Shown: positions 1 through 11,561 of the stretch, piece by piece
How the letters are laid out: the number at the start of each line of letters is the position of its first letter
Position numbering within the stretch: position 1 is the stretch's first letter
From: Artocarpus heterophyllus
Taxonomy: Eukaryota > Streptophyta > Magnoliopsida > Rosales > Moraceae
DNA: 64,000 bases
Direction of reading: 5' to 3'
Assembly (NCBI GenBank): GCA_025403435.1
Contig: CM046348.1
Location: forward strand, 30,026,148 to 30,090,147
Notes under the pieces: model-generated
The model's input: only the letters and a program-made list of their open reading frames with translations
Databases searched by the model: none
Told to the model about the DNA's origin: nothing
Made by a program: the position numbers and the translations under genes

Positions 1-310
1 GGAAGGGGTAGTAGGCACGAGGTAGGGCGAGGGGTGGGCAGGGTGGGGGGGGGGGGGGGGGGGGGGGAGGGAGGGGTATTGGTGGAGGGAAGGGTGGGCA
101 GGGTGGGGGAACGAGAGGAGGGGGAAGAGGAGAAAGAGAAGGCAGGGGGGAGGGACAGAGGGGTGGTTGGGGGGGGGGGTGGGGGAGGAGGGGGAAGACG
201 AGAGAGAGGGGCAATAGGAGAGAGTTTTGGGGGACTTACCGGTGGCAGAGTCATGATGGCGGAGTGAAGGCGGCAGAGTGACAGCAGGAGAGAGAGAGGA
301 TCGAAGTTTG
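1..310 (+). repeat. G-rich, low-complexity segment
   Basis: The strand is almost pure purine with long G runs (about 22 G at 46-67, more at 166-192), then GGCGG/GGAGAG-rich text. Any reading frame here is a product of composition. The position beyond the transposase suggests untranslated or promoter-like transposon sequence, which I cannot prove. Confidence 0.5.
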
Positions 311-785
311 AATATCATAGCACGTGATTTTCAAAAAATTTGAAGGCCTAAATGGACCTTACATGATAGTTTTTTAAAAAACCATCATGTAAGGTGTGTG
401 TTTTGCACTATTTTTTATTTTTTTACGATGGTTTCTTCAGAAAACCATCGTAAAAAAATGTCAAAATTACCACGTACACATGTTTTTCTCTTCCACCTAG
501 GGTGGCCAGCCTATGTGTTAAGCAACCAATGGCCCAGAATGTTTACTTTTTCCTGTTTGCATAAAAAATATAGCTAAAATAGTATCCAAAACCCTTAAAA
601 AAGTGAAAAAATAAACAAGGAAATATATATATATTATATAAATTAATATTTTTCTCTTTTTTTCTCATTGGTTCCTCAATACATATCCATTCCTCATCTT
701 CACGTAGTAAGTGCGAAACATTTTTATGAAGGGATCTTCATGCAATCCTCAGCAACTTCTTCACTATCGATAACTACTCTTGGCT

Positions 786-3342
786 TCATTGAGACAAATA
801 GAGACATTTCCATGTCTTAGGGATCCGTAATATAAAAAACTTGGATTGCTTATGATGCCAAAATGAAGGGATCATTCTTGTCTCCCAATCTTCTAAAGTC
901 CACCACCATGATGCCGTCATTATCGTTCTTAACATAATTATTGTCGGCCCACTTGCACTTAAAAGTGCTATACGCAATCCCCCATAGTCAAGTTCCCAAA
1001 TATCTTCAATGAAACCAAAGTAGTTCATGGCCCCATATACCAGATTCTTGTCCTTGGCAGAGGCAATATGCATAGCCTCAGCACGGAGAGTCATGCCACT
1101 ATTTTTGGCAGGATGCTTCTCATCTCTTTCGCGAGTATATAAAGTGTAACCATTTATGAAATATGACGTATACATTGTAACCACCAACAACAGTCCTCTA
1201 GCTAGGTTCTTCAAGTCTTGTGACATGCCTCCATCTTGTGAAGTGGAGCACTTGCCATAGATATGTGCTCTAATCCACAACCGAGAGGTCCAGTTGCGTT
1301 CATCTTGCAACCACGTCTCATTTCTTGCTCTTTTTGGGTTTGCTTTTTTTAATTCGTTCATCTGCACCTCAATGAAAGACTGCACTTCATTAGCATTGTG
1401 CAAGACATAAAGACAAGCTTGCTTCTACTCCTCTCAATTTACTGAGGAAGGATTGCTAGTAGATAGTCCTCTAGCCTCAATGTTTATAGTCTTTGGCACC
1501 CCAAGTGCTTCCACATTAGACAAGTACTCGGAGCAAAATTTAACCGATTCTTCAGCTATGTAACTTTCTACAATACATCCCTCTGGCATATTTTGGTTCT
1601 TCACATAGCCCGTCAAAACCTTCATATATCTTTCAAATGGGTGCATCCATCTTAAATATACTGGTTCGCATAACTTAACTTCATGTACTAAGTGCACCAT
1701 TAGACGAATCATGATGTCAAAAAATGCCAGTGGAAAATACTTCTCAAGCATGCATAAGGTTTGCACCAACTCTAATTGCAGTAAATCTAGCATAAGTGGA
1801 TCAATTGTCTTGGAGCATATTGAATTGAAGAACGAGCACAACTTCGTAATTACAAACTCATATTCCTTTGTTAGAATTCCCCACAAAGCAAGTGGTAGTA
1901 ATTGTTGCATCAACACATGACAATCGTGTGTTTTCATGCCCATAAGTTTCAAATTCTTCATCGACACCAACTTTTTAAAGTTTGAAGAATACCCATCTGA
2001 CACTTTCAATGATGCAAGCCATTCACAAAGCTTTCTCTTTTCCTCTCTTGATAGCATGTGCTTCGTCGGAGGTAAGTAAGGGCGGTTCCCTCTTTTCTTG
2101 GGAAACAAATTAGGCCTAATCTCCATTTCCATAAGATCCAACTGAGCTTTTTCACCATCCTTAGTCTTGCCTGAAATGTCAAGCAACGTGCTGACTATGG
2201 ATTCACAAATGTTTTTCTCAATATGCATAATGTCCAAGCAATGATGAACAAAAACGTCTTCCAGTATGGAAGATCAAAAAAGATTGATCTTTTTTCCCAT
2301 GGTCCATCAATCGACGGCTCATCCTCACCTTGCTTTCTCTTCCTGAATACCACTCTTATATCTTTTACCATTTCAAATATTTGTTCACTCATCAAAGGAT
2401 GAGGAGGGTCTCCTTCTTTGCTGTTACAATTAAAGGCTTTCTTTTGTTTGTGGAAATAATAATTTCTTGGCAACCATCTTCTATGACTAAGAAAAACTAT
2501 TTTCTTACCATTCTTTAACTATTTGTGAGTATTTCTATCATACAAATAGGACAACCAATAAAACACTTCACTGAATAACCAGATATATTGCCATAAGTAG
2601 AAAAGTCGTTAGTTGTCCATATCAACATTGCGCTGAGTGTGAATGTCTTCTCTCGGTAAGCATCTCTATCTTCGACTCCATTTTCCCATAAGTTTTTTAG
2701 GTCATCGATTAACGGTGCTAAGTATACATCAATGTCATTGCCTAGTTGTTAAGGACCAAAAATCAATAAAGACAACATTAGAAACTTTTGCTTCATGCAC
2801 ATCTTTGGAGGGAGATTGTAGTTAACAAGTATTACGGGCCAAGTGCTATGCCTACTACTCATGTTATTGTGTGGGTTCATTCCATCCGTCGACAAAGCGA
2901 AAGGTATATTTCTTTGATCTACACTAAAGTCAGGATGGTCGGCTTCAAAAGTCTTCCATTGTGTTGAATTTGCCGGTTGTCAAGCATGTTTTGGGTTTCC
3001 GAATAAACACCTCAAACATTGTACCGGTGGAATGTACCATAACACTTTCTTTGGTACTCTATTCTTACTATCTTTTGGCTCCTTTCTTTTCTTCCACCTT
3101 GCTTGTTGACAAACCAGACAATAATTCTCGTTCTCACACTCCATTCCCAAAGTGCTCAAAGTCTTCTTAGCCTCATACATATTAGTTAGTAATTTGGGTA
3201 AAAGCCTTCCTAAAAAATCCAAAAGCTTTGTGAAATTAGAATTTGACCACCCACCCGACGCTTTCAAATTCCATAATTCAACTAAAGTAGACAATTTGAT
3301 GAAATTAGTAACACTCCTCATACAAGGGTGTTTCAGCATCAT
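786..3342 (-). pseudogene. Tnp2-like CACTA transposase remnant with DUF4218 and DUF4216
   Basis: Read on the minus strand, the order matches plant CACTA transposases. Positions 3342-2980 hold the Tnp2 N-terminal part (YEAKKTLSTLGM, a C-x-x-C pair, PKKVLWYIPPV). Positions 2980-2520 hold the catalytic core, with ALSTDGMNPHNNMSS and LGNDIDVYLAPLIDDLKNLW, including the aspartates expected of a DDE-type transposase. The DUF4218-like part is at 2237-1434 (DIMHIEKN, HPFERYMKVLTGYVKN) and the DUF4216-like part at 1403-786 (NYFGFIEDIWELDYGGLRIALL). The frame is broken several times, including a TAA just before the LGNDIDVYL segment, so no complete protein is made. In life it would cut and paste the element by binding its TIRs and subterminal repeats. 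Family assignment is strong; exon limits are not determined. Confidence 0.82.
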
Positions 3343-4082
3343 TCATCATTGCCTCAAATAAATCCAGATAGTGCAAGAAGTGTTCTTCCAAATCACTAAC
3401 CATGTCAACCATATTGTCATGATCATCCATATTATCCTCCACAATACTTCCTTTTCTTTACTTACTAAAGTTGGATTGAAATTAGACTAGCCATGAAAAT
3501 GCCACGTTTGATAACTATTTATAATTCTATTTTGAAATAATTGTCCTCTACAACTGGAATTGGATGTAATCTATGATTTCCACATTAAATACATGGATGT
3601 CGAATTTGATCACCATTGGCATGACTTTTGGCAAAATCCAAGAACTCTTCTACATCATTCACATATTCTCTAGACAATTGAAAATCCCACATCCATTTCC
3701 TATCTATTTCGCAAGTCCTAAATCAAAATAATAAAGAGCAAATATTCAATTCAAATTAAATTCACAAATTATATACATACCCACCATTCTAATCATGATA
3801 AAACATGTACAAAAACATTCACCCATCATAAAACAAATTACACATACCTATCATAAAAAAAATAAATCATACCTATGATCCACAATACAATAAACATGGA
3901 TTAAACAACAAAATCAACAACAATTTATCAATTTCTAAGTAATACTTACAATTAGGAAGGAGATTAAGGAGTGTAGAGGCGGAGAGGGATGACGGTGACA
4001 GTTTCAGAGGGCTCTGTGCTCGTATTTAAGAGGTGAGTTTCTAATTTGTGTTTGATTGCCGAGGTAGGATTATGGGTTTTAA

Positions 4083-4312
4083 GTGAGCTACCACGATGGT
4101 TTTTCTCAAAAACCGTCATGGTATGGAGATAGTCTACCACAACGGTTTTCAAAAAAATAATCATGGTATGTTCTCCTTACCACAACGGTGTTTTAGAAAA
4201 CTGCCATGGTAGATTCCTCCATACCACGATGGTTTTCGTCTTCACGGGCATAAATCCCCTGCATTTTTTTCCCTTTATCACGATGGTTTTTGAGAAACGC
4301 TCGTTAAATAAT
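4083..4312. repeat. Right subterminal hairpin repeats of CACTA-1
   Basis: There are at least four alternating copies of a CCACGATGGTTTT-type unit and its complement (AAAACCRTCRTGG), separated by 3-10 nt. Each pair can fold into a short stem. These are typical binding sites for the CACTA accessory protein. A related pair lies at 360-455 near the other end. Confidence 0.7.
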
Positions 4313-4338
4313 CATTTAATCTCGAATTTATTGTAGTG

Positions 4339-4412
4339 AGCCCAATTCGAAGCCCACTTAAACTAGAATCAATCAAAGTAAATAACAAGCGTGATTTGAT
4401 AATAATTAGGGG
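4339..4412. other. Short spacer between CACTA-1 and the LTR-like repeat
   Basis: Unique AT-rich sequence flanking the CACTA terminus. No feature was recognised. Confidence 0.4.
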
Positions 4413-6572
4413 TGATGAGACTGTAAAAATGTATATTTTACAAGGCTTAAATCATTTATTTATATTTTTATTTCTCATTAAATCCTCTAATTAATAGCAT
4501 TTTTGTGTTAATAAGTATTTTTGTGTCTTAGTGTGTAAATGTGTTTAAAAATGTGTTTTTAGTGTGTTTTTATATTTAATAATATTTTTGGTAATTTTTA
4601 GAGTCATTTCAGTGTGTTAAATATGTGTTTAGTTTGTAAATAATCAAAACCGTAAAAATAATAAGCGGTTATTTTATTTTGAGTTTTAATGTCTTTAGTA
4701 GTGTGTTTTAAGTTTGTGAATATGTACTATTTCTAAAAATATTTCTAAGTCTTAAAATCCATATTTGTGTCAAACCGAAAGAGACTAGAAATTTTAGAAG
4801 TTTGTAATAATTTTTATGTGTTTTATTGTAAAATAAATATTTTTAATATTTTGTAAATATTATGTTTGTAAAATAATTAATTTTAGTGTGTTTATGAATT
4901 TTAGATTCGAAATCTAGAGGAAAAACGGAGCAAAACGGCACAAAAAGAGACAAAATCGGACATCAAATGCATCAAAAAGGAATTAAAAGTTTGAATTTAA
5001 AATTAGCCTGGGCACGTGACGCATTCTTGCCCTTTGATCGTGCTGCTAGTTGAATCAGAACCGTCCATGTGTCGCGCCATCAGTAGTCTATCAACCGAGT
5101 GTTAGCAGTGGGGTCCACGTGTTTGCATCTAATTGGCTCATGAGCTATACGTGCCGACAAAGCCGCATCTACATCAGGAGGGAATCTCAGAGCTGAGCAA
5201 TCACGTGTTGTCATTCACACATGGAAGCATTTTCCTAGCCATTGATCTACCGGCCAAGACTGATCTAATGATCAGAGTTTGCAGGCCAGACAGCCCCACC
5301 AGGCCCATTTTCGTGTGTGTCTACGAGCTGTTGGATCGTAAAATTAACGTTCCAGATGCAGCTGCATCCATGCCTCCAACTGCCACGTCACACCTAATTT
5401 CAAACTTAAATTCCTCATGTGAAAAAAGGAGAAGAAATCGGATCAATATAGGATCTGATTTTGTCAACAATTCAACAGTAAAATAAAATAAATAAATAAA
5501 TAAACAAGGCCTTTGAAGGCCTATAAATATTGGGCATCAGCCCCGGTTCCAACACACCCCTCAACGGGCCTTTGGCCCTTCTCTTTCCTTCTCTAATCTA
5601 TTTTCTCTCCTACTACTGAGTTAGACTCAACAGTATCCCCTTAGGGCAGAGATACTAATAGAGTACTCCCCCAACCCCACTAAAGGTAATAAAATAATAC
5701 CCAAAGTAGTGTAGAAAGTTTGATGAGGTAGAGAGATGATCTTTTATGCATAGTACTCTGGTATGGATTTTAACTCTATATCTGTTTTGTAATGCTTATA
5801 TTTTTGTGGAATAAAATATTTTTCAAGTTTTTAATAATTATTTTTAGTGTTGTTATGCTGCCAATTTTTACATAAATTCAGTCATTCTTTTTTATGTAAT
5901 TTAATTCTATTGCATAATTAATATTAATAATAATGAAATAATGCTTAATTTTATGGAATATCTTTTACTATAGTATAACTTGTTATATTGTCGATTCTAG
6001 ATATTTCATAAGATGAAGTGCTGCCGGAATTAACGTAAAAATTTATTCCATTAAAATATATTAATTTTGACTTGTTGTTATCCTTTCTATCTTAAAATTA
6101 TATTAATTATAATTATAGTAACAGCGATTATAATTTTCAAAATTAGTGCACCTAATCATTAGTGAGAGATGATTATTTTGCTACTTTTATAGGAAGACCC
6201 TTACTGCATTATGGCTTGCTATATTGTCGCTCTCGGTTGACTTATAAAAATAGTAAAAGTACTTGTAATTAATGAGAAAGGGTATAGTAAATCAAATGCT
6301 TAAGATAATTATTAATTTGAGTTAAAATTCCATATCAGTTGTGAAACATACAAAGGATTCTCAAAGTTTCATCGTTTTAATTTTATGTTTTAAATTTTAA
6401 ATAAAAAATCACAAAAATATTTCTTTTATTTTAAATTTTATTTTGAAAAACTGCTTTCCTTTTTGAACATTTATATTTATCAATCTCTTGAGTTATAAAT
6501 TTTCACCTCCCTGTGAATACGACAACCTTGTTATCCTACAAACGTCCGCTACTTAAGAACAAACATTTTGGG
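4413..6572 (+). repeat. LTR-like direct repeat, copy 1
   Basis: It begins TGATGAGACTGTAAAA and ends near AAACATTTTGGG. It matches copy 2 (11562-13585) along most of its length, with shared blocks such as the opening GTATATTTTACAA, GAGTTAGACTCARCAGTAT, GGTATGGATTTTAACTCTAT and TACAAACRTCCG. A TATAAATA box at 5522-5529 precedes a pyrimidine-rich leader, as in retrotransposon LTRs. No gag or pol is attached. The sequence after the copy (TTTTGGGCGACTCG) resembles a decayed primer-binding site, so it could be a 5' LTR. It could also be a solo LTR or part of a non-coding LARD-like element. No convincing TSD was found. Confidence 0.55.
5522..5529 (+). promoter_or_regulatory. TATA box in LTR-like repeat copy 1
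   Basis: TATAAATA follows GGCC and stands about 50 bp before a C/T-rich stretch. The same box is at 12515-12522 in copy 2, so it was shared by the ancestral repeat. Confidence 0.5.
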
Positions 6573-7562
6573 CGACTCGAACAAGGGGTCTTTCTGAATG
6601 GTATCCAAATCGTTTGATAATGACAAAATCCTATCGTGATTCAAATAATTTACTTTAATCAAAACCTTGTTGAATAATTCATACACCTCTATCTTATTTT
6701 CAATACTCAACATCTGTCAATATATTCACCATTAACACTACCAAGGGTTTTGAACATGATTTACCTTGGAATTAATATACTCTCTGTCTTCCAACATAGA
6801 CCACATCAATGAGCAAAGACCATTGATATTACTACTTAAGGACATCTATAATCCTCACAATCTACTTATACAATCGTTAATTCCTCATATAACAAAACCT
6901 CAAGTAACCAAGAGATTCATATCTAAACATCTAAAGGCTAAATCTGTCATTGTAAAGGTCCAAAATCATTATAGGCACCTTAAGTATTATGATTTACTTA
7001 AGGAAACTTCTATTGTTCATTTTCACATTACATCTATCTGTAAAGACCAATGTTACTAGTTAAATACGATGTATTCAACAGAAATATTTCAACTTTGAAA
7101 TTCATAAATTATGACTTACAAAATCTCAACAAACCAAAAGAGTAACATTTATCTCACTCAAGGTTCAATGTCATGGATTCCTAACATATCTCGTATTCCT
7201 CAAGTAAATAAAACTTCCAAGAAAAGTTATCGACACTCATGTTAAACTTTGAAATCAACAACTCAAGCCTTGTATTTCTTATCATTTCTTATGAGATAAA
7301 AGGCTTTTAAATTCTTGTATCTATACGAATCTTTCTTAAGCAATCTATGCATAATTTCATTCCATATAATTATCGTACCCACATAACTGTTAATATTTCT
7401 ACTCTTATATCACGACATCCTCCTACACTGGATAAATCATTCTGAAGGTTCAATTTGATGATGACATTAAAATTCAACTTTAAAACCATCTCAAAAACTG
7501 ATTTTTAAGGCGGTGCTACACTCTTTAGGTTAACCAAAACTAAGCCCTAATACCAAAAATTC
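6573..7562. other. AT-rich interval, no recognised gene
   Basis: Only short frames occur. The longest (6766-7059, plus, 97 codons) has no recognisable domain and AT-driven composition. If the LTR at 7563-10061 is the 5' LTR of a minus-strand element, this stretch would be its decayed leader. TAATACCAAA at about 7545-7554 could be the remnant of a complemented TTGGTATCAGAG primer-binding site. Confidence 0.35.
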
Positions 7563-8879
7563 TGTAATGCTCCTAAGTGGGGGTTAACAGTTTTTAATAA
7601 ATTAAATAAAAATTAGTAAATAAAATAATACTTCAAATGAAATTTGCCTAGGACTTAAAAAAAAATTCATAAATCAAATTAATCATGTAAACAACAATAA
7701 AATCACAGTGTGATGTAGCACCTTTAATTTTATAATATAAAGCTATCATCATCATCATTCAAACCCTCATTACATTTTAATATAGTCACAGATAGTAACG
7801 TAAGATACTTACATTATCATGAAGAATATTCTTAATTAAAGAAGAGATTTTAATTGAGTATAGATATATATCTTTCTCAACTATATCTCTTAAAGCCACC
7901 TCACACTTTGTGAGTCCTAAAAGATGAAAATATAGAGGAATGAGCGACAATATGCTCAGTAGGAAAAAACCTTTAGGATTTATCACTTAGCACATTACTA
8001 CCTGCATGGTTAATTAATCATCAGCATTATTCATCTTAAGAGATTCTTTATGATCATATCTAGCGGATACCTTATGTCATTCATTACCAAGTTCTGTACA
8101 TTTACATATATATATATAAATACATATTTCCTAATTTATCAATGTTCATTGGTATCCATATTGCATTGGAGTATTTCATCACTCAATTCAATGAAACCCA
8201 AATGATGAGCATACTTGATCACTCTACAATCATTCCAAGAGTGTTCGGTGAGGGGACATCAAGCCCTAATTCTTCACCAAGTTGATTCCTATACAGTACG
8301 TTTTGGGACTTTTAACCTAAGGAAGCACCGTCGCCTCCCCCTATTCTACCTTTTAGGGTATTCGTGCCTAAGGACATAACCACCTCCTCTTCACATCTTA
8401 CTATTCCTCTCGTAACTACTACTGTTATGTATATAGTGTATTTTCTAACCATGCTTCTCAATTTATTCAATACATGTCAAATTAATTTATTCCTCCCTGT
8501 ACATTATAAGAAGAATTCATGTTATTGTCTCATAAGTGATATTCGTATCATAATAATTCAATATATATATATATATGTTGTAATATAAAGAACCAATTTT
8601 CATTCCATAAAACCTCGCAAAAGATGAGTAATAGATTCCCTACGTCTTTGGCGAATAATCTTCAGATAACTTCTAACTCATGAAATCGGGTTTATCACGT
8701 AAGCTCCAAGTACATCGTTGTCCTAAGACGTATAAAATAACAATACTTTAACTTATATCCTAATCTATAATTATGTCAATTTACCATTTATTTTTATTAG
8801 TATGCCATAATCATTAATACGAAATCCTTAAAACATTTTGTAACACAAAACGATAAAAAACAGATGAGTTTGGACTGCT

Positions 8880-9130
8880 CGATTGGCTTGCCAATCAGTT
8901 ACTTCCGGTCCATTGATCAAACTACACATTTCAGCCCTTTCTACTAACCTACCGATTTGTAAGGTTTGGCCTACCGGCCTATAGGGTTCGACCTTCTAGT
9001 CTCTAGGGTTCGGCTTGTAGGTCTATAGGGTTTGGCCTACTGGTCTACAAGGTTCGGCCTGTCAGTCTATAGGGTTTGACCTGTCAAACCTGTCGATGAG
9101 CCCGGCCTACCGATTGGAAAGTTTGGTCTA
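8880..9130 (+). repeat. Decayed array of GGCCTACCGA-type near-palindromes
   Basis: About ten units are built on TTYGGCCTRYCGR, spaced 15-25 nt and joined by a repeated TATAGGGTT linker. This is a degenerate version of the TTCGGCCTGCCGAA arrays of copia-1 and gypsy-2, mostly differing by transitions. Confidence 0.6.
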
Positions 9131-9884
9131 CCGATAGAAGAATTTTTGAAAATCCAATTTTTCATTTTCAAAGTTTTCAAACTTTAAAACTCAATCCGAC
9201 TCTTTTTATATACTTCGAGGACATAGAAAATGCATAAAAACTATACAATATTACACTCAAACATATATAGATCATCTTTCTTAAAATTTGCATACTCAAC
9301 ATACAAATCTAAACCAAAAATGAAAACTTTTCAAAACTAGTTCAAAACTTATTTTAAACAAAGATCTATATAAATCAAGCTTCAAAAACGTTATATAATT
9401 ACCTACAAATATCAAATACACATTCTCACAAATCTCATGCTAAAACACAAATTTAAATCAAAGTTTTAGCTTAGAAAACCTTACCTCAAGCTTAAAGAAA
9501 ATTAGTGATTTTATTTGCAAAAATCCTTGATCTTTTCTTTTTTTTGTGATCTAAGATCATAACTTTAGATTTCTCTCTTGATTATCTTGAAGCTGAGTTA
9601 ATGATCGTTGATCTTGGAGAAATCAAAGAGAAGAAAGAAGAGAGGAAATGAGAGAGAAAAAGAGGGAGAGTTGTCATGAGAGAAGAAGAAGAAGAAACAT
9701 AAAAGAAAGAGGAACAAGGGGAGGTTGGACTGGTAAGATAAAGTCTCCATCAAAGACTTTTTTAGCAAATAATGCCAAATGATATTTTTGTAATTAATTA
9801 AAGTCTCAAGGGCATTTTGGTAAATATACTAAATAGGTATAGAAAAATTTTAGACAATTTGAAAATGGATAGAAATAAATAATG

Positions 9885-10061
9885 TGAAATAGATTTTAGA
9901 CAAAACAAAAATTTTAATTGGCACACTAATAATTAATTTAATTATAATGATACTCGTTAGAAAAAAAACGGGTGTCATTAGATGAAATAGAAATTTTAAT
10001 TGACGCATTAATAATTAATTTAATTATAATAATACTCATTAGAAAAATAACAGGTGTCATA
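9885..10061 (+). repeat. Short tandem duplication at the LTR edge
   Basis: A block of about 85 bp (GAAATAGA...TAATAATTAATTTAATTATAAT...GGTGTCAT) occurs twice in a row with small differences. It duplicates the right edge of the antisense LTR. Confidence 0.6.
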
Positions 10062-11159
10062 AGGATTTTAAAGTAATCTCCAAATTTAGATATGGTAGGA
10101 ATTAAATTATTTTTGAGTTATTTTATATCTATCTGTTAAGAATTATTTGATTTTTTTGAGTTTGAATAGTTTATTACTAAGATTCATATCTTTATAAAAA
10201 CAAGTGGTTTTTTTTTTGCATGTTTTTCTTTATATTTTCATGATCTGGTTCTCTTTTCTCACTCTACCACTTTACTCTTCTTTTTCTTCTCCTTCTATAC
10301 TTCTCTTTGTATTATTTTTCATCATCGTGCTCTGACCAATTGATATCATAATGTTAATTGATATTTTTGGCGAATCTTGTTCAAAGAATTTTTTTTCCTT
10401 CAACATCTTTAATCTAACAACTCTCAAATTAGAAGAAATTAAAAAAATTAATTAATTCCTTTTAAAAAACACTTAGTAAGCCTCGAATTCTTCATGTTCA
10501 TAATTTGTTGCAACCAGCCTATTTGTCATCACCATTAGCCACCACACGCCGCCACCACCATTGTCAAAAGACTAATCAGCCACGTATCTTTGAAACACAA
10601 ATGACAAGGTAATAATTCTCATTCAAGATTCCTGCCATTCATCGTCCAACAATTGTAAGAACCTATTTCGCTCCCCCCATTCGACCACTTGGGTCTTCAC
10701 CATCAGCCTAGATTAAATTTTTGATATCTAATCGGTGAAACCCATCCCTTGACGTGACAAATCTTAGCCAAAACATTGCCACTCTTTGACTATGTCATAA
10801 TCAACCCTTTGTGTGCAGCCCTTTCCATCATTTGTTCACCATCAATGTCGCCCTGATTTGGCTCAAAAGTGACCTTAGAGCAAGACCTTCGGTTCTTGCT
10901 TATCAACTCCACCAAAAAAAAACCCTCCTTATTGTTAACCTAACATTGTCAGCATTCATATCTGTCGGGATCATTGCTTTCATAGCATAGTGTAAATTCT
11001 ATTTGCACATTATGTGATTTAAAGTATTACATAATCAACTAATTAAATTCCATTTATTCTCCTATATTTTTAATTTGATGTATATATATGTATGTAAATA
11101 TCATATAGGATCAAATACTTATAAAAGTCTATATAATCATGTATATGAAGTGTTCTTAG
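10062..11159. other. AT-rich interval, nothing recognised
   Basis: No frame above 60 codons, no terminal repeats and no RNA gene were seen. Pyrimidine-rich patches at 10240-10320 could be untranslated transposon sequence. Confidence 0.35.
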
Positions 11160-11309
11160 TATAAATTTTAGTTTACAATCAGTAGAGAGAGCAAGACTAA
11201 GATAGAATTTATTTTATTTTATAATTTCGTACGGAAAAATTAGAACTTTATCATTATTGATTATTTTATGGATCTTACCTTAATATTTTTAAGTGATTAG
11301 TGGATTCAC

Positions 11310-11560
11310 ATTTATTTATTATGTCCTTTTTATTGTCAATGAGTGAGATCTATAAATTTACAATCAAAAGCTTGGCATACTGGAGGCATAGTATTATAGG
11401 CAACTGGGAACACTTGTCATAGATCTGGAATCTACAACTCTTACAAGATAGGATGATAAGATTATTTTAGAACTCTTACAAGATAGGATAATAGGATAAT
11501 ATTCTCATGAGTATTAGTTTGGAAAAACTTAAATCTAGAGATCTTGTTGGTTGATATGTG
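11310..11560 (+). repeat. Copia-LTR-like fragment
   Basis: The order GGCATACTGGAGGCAT, ATAGATCTGGAATCTA, CTCTTACAAGATAGGATGAT parallels the copia-1 LTR at about 25970-26060 (GGAGGCATGACTCTTGATAG, ATAGATATGGAATCCATAG). The match is partial and diverged, so this is probably a remnant of a related LTR. Confidence 0.3.
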
Positions 11561-11561
11561 A

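Larger units (their letters stand above)
1..4338 (-). mobile_element. CACTA (En/Spm) DNA transposon, partial (CACTA-1)
   Basis: The right end reads ...TTGTAGTG at 4331-4338, which on the minus strand is the CACTA-type terminus CACTACAATAAA. Just inside it (4085-4310) are several copies of a subterminal hairpin motif around accacgatggttttt / aaaaccgtcatggt, as is usual in CACTA elements. A minus-strand Tnp2-type transposase remnant with DUF4218- and DUF4216-like parts fills 786-3342. The matching left terminus was not found, so the element is cut by the window edge or rearranged. Similar hairpin motifs at 360-455 may be the other subterminal zone. The class is confident from protein and terminus together; the left limit is unknown. 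Confidence 0.8.
7563..10061 (-). repeat. Decayed antisense LTR, probably Ty3/gypsy
   Basis: The plus-strand left edge TGTAATGCTCC resembles the complement of the gypsy-2 LTR end (TGTAACGCCCC) after transitions. The right edge GGTGTCAT resembles the complement of the gypsy-2 LTR start. Read on the minus strand, 9750-9480 is a C/T-rich leader followed by GAGGTAAG, the same layout as gypsy-2 LTRs, though the sequence itself differs. A cluster of GGCCTACCGAT-type repeats lies at 8880-9130. It is probably a solo or truncated LTR of a separate family. The right limit is uncertain (9979 or 10061) because of a local duplication. Confidence 0.45.

Noticed and set aside
5133..5486. A 117-codon plus-strand frame
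   Set aside because: Lies in the GC-richer middle of the LTR-like repeat; copy 2 does not keep it open.
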